A stretch of DNA of 64,000 nt from Aristolochia californica (lineage: Eukaryota > Streptophyta > Magnoliopsida > Piperales > Aristolochiaceae). A program made the position numbers and the translations under genes. Below the pieces are notes generated by a model. That model saw only the letters and a list, made by a program, of their open reading frames with translations, was not told where the DNA came from and did no database searches. Positions 38,301 through 50,300 of the stretch are shown one piece after another (the first letter of the stretch is position 1; every line of letters starts with the position of its first letter). The stretch spans positions 54,462,062 to 54,526,061 of the forward strand of contig JARWKL010000001.1 in assembly GCA_029961685.1 (NCBI GenBank). Direction: 5' to 3'.

Positions 38301-41300
38301 GTACAAATTACAAATTATGAAGGTCTGAACTGACACTTTCCTGCATGTTTGTGACCCATGCCAAATAGAATTCTACGTTAGATATAATTTGCAAAGGGAA
38401 ATGTATTCATCTTATTAACAGTTTGTTTTTTTCTGCATAAATTTTAAACATGCCACCTTTGTTTGATCAATGTAAGTTTCATAATTTGGTTTTTATTTTT
38501 TGCATTTATTTATTTAATTTTCTCTCAGTAAAATATTCATTCCAAATGAGACAATCAAACTCTAGCTCTTTTCTAGATTATGTAGGCATGCAATTATTAG
38601 GGATGCTCTTTTACCAGGCCTTCATTGTTTCAGACAATTTTCATAACTTCGAGTGGAGCCTGGAAGCTTGGTGGGTTCGGCTTTGCTATATCCACAGATC
38701 AGGCCTCAGGTGATTCAACTGCCATGCAACCTTTTCACTACCCGGTGGGTAAAATTTGTTGAGAAGAAAAAATTCATCTATTTTCTTGCTTAATACAAGA
38801 TGAATATATATATTCTGAAGCCAGAGATCTAATTTGTGTTTATATTTGTCGTTACGTGTGAATCTTTTAGGAGTATGATGTGGAGGAGACTATTCTGCCC
38901 TTGCAGCCATCTTTAAACTACACAGCACCTGAGTTGGTCCGGGCAAAAACAGTCCTGAACAGGACAGCTGCTGATGTTTTCAGTTTCGCATGTCTTGCCT
39001 ATCACCTTGTTTCCCACAAACCTCTGTTGGATTGTCATAATAATGTCAAGATGGTATGTTGCTTTAGTGCTTTTAATTTCTGCAAACAGTATCACTCCCT
39101 TTCTCCTGTCTTCTTTTTATTCTTTTTGGAAAAAAGATACGATGGATTCCTACTTGCCTATAGGCAAGTTCCTCCATCTCCTTTTACCTGTTGCTTCTTC
39201 TCTGTCATATGTCACCAATCTATTATCCTGTAAACTTTTTATCCATTTCGTTTATTAACTTTTCCATTTCCTTTTTTATATTATCTGTTTCATTTCTCTA
39301 CTTTGATAAAATACTGTGTAACATGTGGATGAAATGTCAAATTTGAATGGTTGATTCTGTTTATTCCCATCGACTAGGGAGTTTTTATAATATTTTTGTG
39401 GTTCATGATTTGCTTCTTTTAATGTCTCTAGTTACAGTCATAACTGAATCCTTTCAAAGAATATTGATCTATCAGTTTATTGTTGATTGAGACATGGCTA
39501 AATGTAGCACTAAGGTGTTCCTTAAGTGAGATCTTGAGTTCAGGTTCCAGGGGTTTGGAGCATCCACTGTAACCAATTTCAAATATATAAAACTTACCTG
39601 TTTTTGGTTTTCTATGTTTAGAATTTTATCTATTGGTAGTGAAAGCTTGGAAAAGGTGTGTATTTGTGCATTTATATGGATAAAGACTGCTAGTTTGTTT
39701 TATTCACAGTTTAAAAAAACTGCTAAAATTTTCAATTTTGATCAAGAGAATGAACATTAGGATTGCAAAAATCCAAAACTTCTCAGACATAACGTCCTTA
39801 ACATCATTTTATAGAGGGACATCTATTGTCTTGACCCCCTGAAATTCTGAGATGTCTTGGCAAGACACCTACCCCTAGGTTATTCTTGGTTTCAGCATTT
39901 TTTTTGTTTGTAAATGAAACTTTTTTTCAGTTTAGCTTTGGGTTAATCAATTCTCAGTAATTTTCTGCTTTTGTATGGTGTTGCAGTATATGAACAAATT
40001 GACATACTTGTCCCATGAGGCTTTTTCAGGCATCCCATCAGATTTAGTTTCTGATTTGCAACGGATGCTATCCATGGATGAGTCTGCCAGGCTCAGTGCC
40101 TTGGATTTTACAGGTAAATATATGGTTCCAGACAATCTAAACTTTGATTTGTGAGATGCAAATTTATTTCCTTTTGTTTTATAAAATTTTGGTAAGTGCA
40201 TTTTATGTTCTTCTGTGGGGCTTTTCTCCATTGTCTTGATTCCATGTTGTGACACATTGTGGTGGTTTAAATTTGAGGAATAATGCGTTGAAAGCTTCAC
40301 CTAGAGCTTGGGTAACCTAGAGTGCAACAAACTACTAGAAAACTGCAATCTGAACTTCAGTTTGATGGGCAAATTTTGAAGAGCAGAAAGGAGTTCTTCA
40401 GTTACTTAGAAAAATGGCATACAAAGAAAAAAGGGAAAGGATTTATCTAACTGGGAATAAAAAAATAGAATTTCATTAAATGGAAAAAATATTTCTTCTT
40501 ATATACAGTGCCTTTTACAGCCACATTTATTCAAAGTATAGGAAACTCCTTTACTGTCTTGTTTTAGTTTTCTAGCTTGTAGTCTCTCCTCTTTTAGTCT
40601 TTACTAGTTTAGAAACTCTTAACTAAAGCTGGAAGTTCCAACTTTCTAACCGAAAATTTTAACTAAAACTGCAAGTTTGTAATCTTATTTCTTATTCCTC
40701 TAAAAAAATAAGCAATTTGATTTCTTACATGAAGCTTTTAATTAAGATTTTGAACTACAGCAAGTTGCTTCTACTTTGGACTTCCTATTCAAAATTTTAA
40801 GTTAAAATGGGAAATTGCAACTCATTTGACTCTCTTCAAAATTAGGAGTTTCTATTTTAGAAACTTCAGCTGACGATACACAACTTTCTTGAAATTGAGC
40901 CACCTTCCTTCTTTGATAAAGATGAGTGATCAAAGGGTGATATCATGCTGGAAGTTATTCTTCAATTTCTTTGTGTTACTTTATCTTAGTTGCTAAGATT
41001 TCCCAGTAAAGAGCCTGTTGAATAGTTTGGATGGCTGCCATTGTAAGCCACACTACTTTTCTGAGCCTGTTGAGGAACAATGTGTGGTAATGCTAATGTG
41101 TGTGGTGCTTGGAAACTGGTTTTAAGATTTCTTTTAGGATTCCCAGTCCTTTTATGATTTAATTTTCCTAGGTTGACTAGCCCCAGGTTTTAACCTATTT
41201 ATGATATTGTTTCCGCTTCTCTTCCTTTTAACAAGAACATATTGGCCCTGGGAAGCCAGAGGATACTCTATGATTTTTGTAAGTGGGGCATATATCACTT

Positions 41301-44300
41301 GCCTCTAGAATTTACTCTAATTGACGGACTTTAATTTATGATCCCATTGAGAAAAGTAAAGTTAGAGAAGATTCCACTGATGAAAATGAGGATGGAAAGA
41401 AAAGGGTAAAAACGAGAGAAATCTCTCTTCTATTTTGTACTTCAATCAAAATTTAAATCGAAAACAAGTGGCACCGGTGGAAGCAAGTTGGTCTGAACGA
41501 AAAGGAGAAAAAAAGAGAAATTCTCTTCTATGTATTATTTCAGTCATGGTTGAGATCAGAAATGCTAGCATGGAAATCCATAGATGACATCATCTAACTC
41601 TTTCTACTGCTTCACTACGACCAACGCCTTATCCTGGTCAGATGACCAGCTAAACAGTAAGTAATGTGCACTGGTGAACCCCATAAGTCATCTGATCTTG
41701 TAGACATTTTTAGTTGTTTAACTTGATCTGATTGTAAAAAAATAAGAGAAATTGGAAAAGTAGAGGAGAAAGGGAGAAGAAAAAAAGAGAGAATAAGTAG
41801 TTTCTGAAGTACTGCAGTGTGTGGCACATTTCTCGAGGTCAGAAATTTTACCTCTTTCTTATTAAATGGGGTACTTAAGTAAAAATCTTGTACAATGACA
41901 TAAATACCCCTCTAATCTAAAAACACTTATATCTCCTAGAATACATAATATATTAACGCCAAATCTTAAGTCTATGTTCACCATAACTAAATAATTTCTA
42001 TCCTATGCCTAGAGGGAAAATACAGATGTAAAATAATTTCAATACCCTTGATACATATATTTCAACAATGCCCCTCAAGTTAGAGTGTATATATCGAGAA
42101 ACTCCAATTTGTTATAAAAGTTCTCAAATTCTTTCCCAAAGCTTTAGTAAAAGCATCACTAATTTTTTCAACAGATATGACATAGGGAGTGACTACAACT
42201 CTACTTATTAAAGCATCACATGCAAAATGACAATCAACTTCTACATGTTTAGTCTATTCATGAAATACTGTGTTTTTTTTATATAAAAGTGCATATATTG
42301 ATAAACAAGGGGAGGAAAATACATGAAATACTATGTTACTTGCAATCAATGCAGCCTAGTTATAAAAAAATATTTTTTTTTTAAATGATGCTGATTTTTA
42401 TTAAGACAAAAGCTCAAAAGAGAAAATTACAAAGGAGGGAATCCTTCCCATACAATGAGAGATTGTTGGGAAGTTCCGAATTTAGCCAATTTATCAGCCA
42501 AAGAGTTGGCTGATCTAGGAATGAGATTCCAATTACAATGCAAAGAAGATACAATGTCAACAATACTATCAGTGATGGGCCAGTGGCGCCAAGGGGGGGA
42601 GCTGACTTTGGAACACCAACTAATAACCGTCTTCGAGTCGCCTTCAATGATTAACTTGCCATGGAGACGATCTCTTAAGATTTGGAGGCTGAACAGTAGA
42701 GCACTAACTTCAGCAGTATTAGAATCGGCAATGCCTACCGGACCAGTATAAGAAAGAATGGGGTCTCCATTGTGACCTCTGAATATACCACCTGCTCCGG
42801 TTGGACCAGGACATCCAATAGCACTACCATCAAAATTCAGCTTTATGCAGTCACAAGGGGGAGGATCCCTGAAAGAGTGGCAAAATCCTTCTTTGTATGA
42901 AGCCAGCTCGAGATGAGGCTGACGGCATGAGAAGCCGTGTTGTCTGGGGTACTAGCTTTGGAGTTGAATTTTCGGTTATTCCGCTCGAGCCAAATGCACC
43001 ATGGAACATGCGCAAGACAAGCTGAAAGAATTAACTTACCCAACCGAGGAAGGAGAATCCCTCGAACCATCTCAAAGGTGCCAAAGAGGTCCCGATGTAG
43101 CCCCAGTTGGAGCTCGATTTTCTGAAATATCTTCATCCAAACTTGCCACGAAAATCCATAGTGTAAGAGGACATGCTGGATTATCTCTTCACACTCATCG
43201 CAAAGGGGACAAGAAAGATCGGGGGCAGTGAAGCCTCTTCTGTGAAGGTTGTCTGAAGTAAGAATTTATTCCTTAATGGCTGACCATATGAAGAACTTGA
43301 TTTGCTTGTCGCTGAGAGTTTCCAAGCCAGATTTGCCTTGTGCTCATGAGGACTAAAGTCTTGCTTTCTGATATGAGAGTAAGCCGAAGTGACAGTGAAT
43401 CGGCCATTGTTACTGGGCTTCCAAATCATCTTATCAACCGAGTGCTCCCGAATAATAGTACTGTTGAGTTTAGTAAGGAGAGAACAAAAAGCCAACGACT
43501 CCTTATCGTTTAATCCCGACGAAACTGAACTCCACGAATGATCACTCCATGAATCAACCACAGAGCAAGAGAGGTTGTTTGCCACCCTATGCAGCCCCGG
43601 AAAGTCCTCTGAGAGAGATCGGGGGCCACACCATTTGTCCGACCAGAAGAGAAAGGTCATTCCGTTGCCCGTGTGAAATGTGGTAGTATCTTTGAATACT
43701 GGAAGGAGCTTGAAAACTTATTTCCATATCGGGAATAAGAGGCGAGTAGCGCCACCCTCTCTCCACCATGCACTCGAAAACTGAAGGTAGAATTTCACCA
43801 TATTCTTCCATAAACTGTTGTGCTTGTTGTTGAAATTCCAAATCCATTTGAGCATAAGAGCTCTGTTCATTTCTTTTGTAGGCTAGATGCCCAATCCTCC
43901 CCTATTATGGGGCATGCAAATATCCTTCCAACTGACCAGATGGTATCTAAAGGTATCTTCTGAACCCCTCCACAGAAATCGTCAACGGATGACATCAATT
44001 TTGGAGCAAACGGAGGCCGGACAGTGCATGAATGATAACAGATAATTTGGAAGCCTCGCCAGACAAGACTTGAGGAGAGTGAGACGTCCCACTATTGATA
44101 AGAGTTTACCTCTCCAAGTGGCTAGCCTCTTTTCAAATTTCTCAATGAGGGGGGACCATAGTGACGCCAAAGGCCATGAATCAAAAAGTGGGAGCCCAAG
44201 ATACGTAGCTGGCATATTTCCCATAGAGCATCCCAGATAGTCTGCCATATTCCGAAGTCCAGCTGGATCAATATGATAGCCAAGGGGAGTGGTTTTTCCC

Positions 44301-47300
44301 CAGTTTATGCTCTGACCAGAAGCCAATTCAAATAATCCCAACACGACACGTAATTTTCTGATATGATCCATAGTACCAACCCCGAAGCAAATAGTATCAT
44401 CTGCAAATTGGAGAATCGGAATATCAAAGGTTGTGCAATCAGTCGTGGGTAGGAGCCATCCCATGTTCTTGGCCGAGTAGATCAAGGAGGATATGTATTC
44501 TGCCACCACATTGAAGAGCAGGGGGGAGAGGGGGTCTCCCTGTCTGAATCCTCTGGTTCCCTGAAAATACCCGTAAACTGTGCCATTGAGAAGGACGGAG
44601 TAGCTTGCAGAGGAGATGCAGCTTTGGATCCAAAAGCGCCATTTTTCTCTGAATCCCATCTTCCTCAGGAGGGTGTCCAGAAACTTTCAGTTAACTCTGT
44701 CAAATGCCTTTTCGAAGTCAAGGTTGAGGATGAATCTGGGGAGCTTTCGGACCTTGAAATGATGACTAAGTTTATGACATGCCATGGCTAAATCAAGAAT
44801 GTTTCTTCCCTTAATAAAAACACTCTGGCCATGGTGAATGCCTTGAGACGACTAGCAAGGAGGTGCGCAATCACCTTATATGCATTGGTAGTGAGACTGA
44901 TTGGTTGGAAGTTGGATGGGAGCTCTGCCCCATCTTTTTTAGGGATGAGGGCGATGAAAGAGGCTCCTATACTCCTATATCTGATGCCATGCTGATGAAA
45001 GGAGCGGGCCATGCTGGAAATGTCTTCTCTGATGAAGGGCCAACAACGATGATAAAATTCCCCGTTGAATCCATCCGGGCCGGGAGCACGATCCAAAGGA
45101 AGACCAAGGGCTGCAATTTTAATTTCTCGCGTAGAGAAGGGGAGCTCGATGAGATTGGCTGCAACTGATGGAATAACTGAAGGTTAACCCTTTGGAAGAA
45201 GGGCCGAAATGGCTGGTGATCAAAGTATAAATAAATAAATAAAAAAAAAACATTTTCATAGCTTCAGTATTAGGAAACCTAGCTTTTGTATCAATAATTT
45301 CATCCATAGAAGCTCACTAATTGTGTATCTATAGACGATACTCTACTTCTACACCGGAGCGGGATATCACATTTTGTTTCTTGCCTTTTCAACTAATTAT
45401 GTTTCCACAAAAAAAAAAAAAAAATTGCCCAAAGATAAATTTTCTATTCAATTTACATCCCGCATAGTTGGCATTTGAATGCACACTAATCTGCAAGTGA
45501 TTATTACACTAACCCATTTTCAGGTGCACCCTTCAAATATCGTAATATCCTGTGTGTGGCTTCCAAATGTATCTTCCTCATGTCAAGGTATTGTAGCATA
45601 AATAAGTTTGCCTACCGACCTTTTGTATAGAATATGGTCTTTAAGCTCGACATCATCATCTTCATGGAGACTATGGTTTACCTCCATTGGCGTCTCTGTA
45701 GGCCTAGGTCAGTCTATATTCATGAAGCATATCAATAACATATTTTCTGTGTCAGGACAATCCCTAGTTTACCTCTTGCTACCTCGATCCCTAGGAAATA
45801 CTTAACAAGGGAACCTAAATCCTTGGTTTGGCAATGGTTTGCAAGATGTTGTTTGACAATACTATGTCTTCATCATATATAGTCAACACCACATCTCCAA
45901 AAGGTCTTTTCAAAACAAACAACAAGTAATCACAGTGACTTCTTGCAAACCCAAGCGACATAATTACTTAGCTAAAATTTTTGAACCAAGCTCTTGGACT
46001 TTGCTTGAGGCCGTAGATAGCTTTATATAGTCTACATACCTTGTCACACCCTAACAAACATATCCAAAAGGTTGATTCATATAAACGTCCCCTACCAGAT
46101 CACCATACAAGAAGACATTTTTAATATGCAACTGGAGAAATGACCATCCCTTGTTAACAACTACAAAAACCAAAAATTGAACTGCTAATAGGCATACAAC
46201 TAGTAAAAAAGTTTTGAAGACATCTACTCCATAGGTTTGTGAGTACCATTTGGCAATAAGCTAGGTTTAATATCTTTTGGTAGAACCATCAGCCTTGTAC
46301 TTTACTGTGTCCAACAACACCCAATTATTGAAGCATCTAGCGGTGGCTGACATTATGTCCATGTTTCACTATTAAATAAAGCTTGTATCGTTGTACCCAT
46401 GGTTTATTTCAAGGAGGAGAAGACAAAGCTTCCTATAGGGAAGAAGGAATAGAATAGGAATATAAGGGTAATGCAATTTTTTTGAAGGAACTAGATAATG
46501 AATAAAAACAAACAAACTTGGGAATAGGGTATCTAGTTGCACGTTGAGTACAATCTCAAGTACCTTTATGATGTAAATCACTTTATGCAGGACTGGTAGT
46601 CGAAATAGACTCAAGCTCGGGTGGAGGAGAGGATCCCTATGTGATAGCCTTGGATGGTGTCCTTCATTTATAGACTTGCATGGGTTTGGTAGGAGAATTA
46701 TCAACTGGCACAATGCTAGGAACATCCTCCACAAGTTGAGGTACACAACCATCTACTTCAAGTGAAGAATCACCAAACTCAGTAGATTGTGAAAAATATG
46801 GGGCATCTTAAAAAAGGGTAACATCTATAGACACAAAAGTTTTCTGGTTGTTGGATATTAACATTATAACCTTTTTTAGTATGGGAATAACCCAAGAAGA
46901 CACACCTGACAGATTGAGGAGATAATTTATCAAAAGGTTGACCTAATATATCGTCATAACACGTAGATTCAAACACACGAGGACTAAGAGAACATAACAC
47001 ACTAGTAGTCTTGAGATTTTGTAAAGGAACCTTACCATCTAGTACAAATGAAGGCATCTTATTAATCAGAAAATAAGCAGTTAGGATTGTATCTCCCCGG
47101 TAGGACTGCGGAATCTTCATATGAAAAAGTGTAGAGCGAACAACCTCAACCAAGTGGTGATTTTATGTTTTGCAACTCTGTTCTGCTAAGGAATATAGGC
47201 ATAGAAAGGCTAATGTACAATGCAATTGGCAGTACAAAATGCTTCAAGTTTATGATTCAGGAAATCCAACCCATTATAAGTACGCAAAATACAAAGTGGA

Positions 47301-50300
47301 GAACAAAATGGATTCTTTATTTCACCCTAAAACTTCAAAAACGCATAAAAAAAACTTGGGTTTTTCGCATGGAAAATACACCCAAGTAGTCCGACTATAG
47401 TCATCAATAAATGAAACAAAGAATTAGGAGACAATTATACTAGGTATCCGACATGGACCCCATACGTCTGAGTTAACAAGTTCAAATAAATTACTACGAG
47501 TTGAACTGCGTGGAAAAGATGTTATATGGTGCTTCCCAAGTTGACAAGATTCAACACTAGAAAGAATGAAGTGGAAGGTAGACCTAGAAATAACTGAAGT
47601 AGTTTGGCTGGAGAGGGATGCCCTAGCTGCAAGTGTCACTTGAGAGGAGAAACAGCTACATTGAATGTTGAAAAAGATGGTGGTTGTACCAAACCTTCCA
47701 AGTGGTAGAGGCCCTCTTTCTCATGCTTGGAACCAATTATTCTCCTCGAATGTAGGTCTTCAAAAATACAATGAGTAGGATAGAAAGTTGACTCACAAAT
47801 AATAAGACAGGAAACTTGGGTACAAACTGAGCAGAATTTAAGAACAAGGATGGAGTAGGCTGAATTATCCCAAATCCACGTACAAGCCAGATGGAACTAT
47901 TGGTATGAGTGACTAGTTTGAATGGAGAAGAGTAGGTGAAAGATGAAAATAATGTACACATACTTGACATGTGCATTGATGCACCAGAGTCAATAACCAA
48001 TGGGGAGATTGAAAATACATATTGTGTAGATGTACCTGACTGTGTCATGGTAGCCGGGAAAGGGGGGGGGGGGGGGGGGGACAACATTCTGGACCATGGA
48101 AGAGGAGGAGGATGTAGTGATGTGCCATGCACTGAGCCAATTGTTGAGGTTCGTTTATTGCACCGGGAGCATTACCAACCACACCATCGGTAGATGATTC
48201 CTCTTTCTCAGGAAAGGTTGAGATAACCAAAGTTGGTTTACTGAACTTATCCCAGTATTTGTCTGAACAGTAGTCAGTATGCCTACAGTGGATACACTTT
48301 CTTTCACCATTCTATGATCTTGGTTTTGCCCACATGTTTCTCTTCCTCATCCTTGTCCATGAGATGTCTCTTAGTGACTCTGAACTGATTGGATAGTGGG
48401 GCAGCAACTTCTGTCCCTTTGCTATCCTTGCTACCCTTTGGTACTATAGCTACTTCTGCATGTATTATTCAATTAAAGACCTTCCTGAGTGTAGGAACAG
48501 TATCATTGACAAGTATTTGGGCTAGAACTGCGTCATATTTTGACCCCAAATAGACAAGGAATTTGGCAACATGAAGATGCCTTTACTGTGCTCGAAGCTT
48601 AGATTCCTTAGTGGTAAAGGGATGATATGTTTCAATTTCTTATTAGAAACTCTGCAACTCACCAAAAAAATCAATAACTGAAGGATCACCCCTCTTCATT
48701 CCAAAAAATCTCGAATTTAACTTATAGATTCTAGATAAGTTGCTCTCTTGATCATAAAGAGCATCTAGATGTCAGAGTGGTTCCGTCCACTCTTGTTAGA
48801 GGTTGTGGTCTGAGTTAGGGCTTTCCGCACCTTAAACGGCTAGTCTTTCGGGTTGTATTGGCTAGGTATCTGACTCAGAACTCCGAAGTTAAGCGAGCTT
48901 GGACAAAAGTAATTCTAGGATGGGTGACCTCCTGGGAAGGACTCTTGCCTAGGACTTTAACATGGTATTAGAGCTAGGCACGCCACGGCCCGCCTTCGTA
49001 TCCCGTGAGAAGCGGCTCCAGAATGGGCGGGGTGGGTGTCAGAGTGGTTCCGTCCACTCTTGTTAGAGTTTGTGGTCTGAGTTAGGTACTTGGCTTTCCG
49101 CACCTTAAACGGCTAGTCTTTTCGGATTGTATTGGCTAGGTATCGACAAGAGTAATTCTAGGATGGGTGACCTCCTGGGAAGTACTCTTGCCTAGGACTT
49201 TAACACTAAAGACTTCCAAATTTCTTTGGCTGTCTCACAATTCATCACTTGTTTCCTAAATTTTGACTCCATGCTATGTAGGAGCCAAGTCATTGTTACG
49301 AATTAGACGCCCTAATTCCAAACTAACGAGAGCAATAATAATAAACTCGGAAGAAGGGAAAAACAAGCATGAAATAAAGACAATAAGATTTATATAGGTT
49401 CGCCTCAAAGTGAGACTACTTCCTGTCTTCCGCCGCTGTAGTAATCCACTATGAAGATGAAATACTTTACAAGAGAAAACGCACACTTACAGGTGTTTCT
49501 CTCTAACCTCTCGGGCTGCAAGTCGAGATGCTCCTCGGATTAAAATGATAAAACCCTAATAGCGGCACCCCTCAATTATAAAGAGAAAATTAGGGTAACC
49601 GCGTTACAAGAGTAAAATTCCCAAACTGCCCTTAATGAAACAACAGTCAATCTATTGTGGATCCGCCCCCACGCCCCCGGGAGGGGGGCGGCATGGCGAC
49701 CTGACCACGCAGGTCGATTCGCGACCAACTCAGCGTAGAGCATTTATTAGGCTCCACAACTTAACAGTTGTGACCTGGCTATCCTCTGTCCCTCTGTCAT
49801 CAATCATCGGTTCAGGAGGATCATCCCTCCATTTCCGATTAACCTTCAGGTAAATCTAGATGATCTAGACCAGCCCAAATGATTTTGTCTATTTAACCTG
49901 TTTGTGCTTATCACAATGGTATCCTTATTCTATACATTCCCATACTATTTGGTGGGTGTAATAACTTCTCCCGAACCAGCCATCTTCCACTAAGCACAAT
50001 CACCTGTATTTTCAAATAGATGCTGGAATTTATGCCCAAGCCAACTAGCACGAACAAAACACGCTGTAAGGGCACTATATATGACTGTGTAGATGAGGTG
50101 GGGCCTACACAGAATACCAAATTAGGGCACATAAACTACACTTGGTATGACCACTCTTCCACTATGTAGTAATCTAAAAGAACCAATCGGAAGAGATCAA
50201 TTAGGGTTGATGTCAGCCCTGAGGATGATGTAGGCAGTATGCAAATCTGGAAGACTTGTGTAGGCACAGGATTGGGATAGGAGATCCCAAACATCCCTTT

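Noticed and set aside
38161..38325. CRISPR-like array
   Set aside because: Three adjacent 46-bp units without spacers in a plant intron; a minisatellite.
48061..48080. Functional G-run or quadruplex
   Set aside because: A homopolymer of about 20 G in the decayed Copia-1 gag-protease segment; likely slippage or an assembly-sensitive run. Other runs of G needed for a quadruplex case are not arranged around it.
48872..48945. 5S rRNA gene
   Set aside because: Only the internal promoter part resembles 5S RNA, and it sits in the LTR of a Cassandra-type TRIM with a second, deleted copy 0.25 kb away. The 5S ends are not present.
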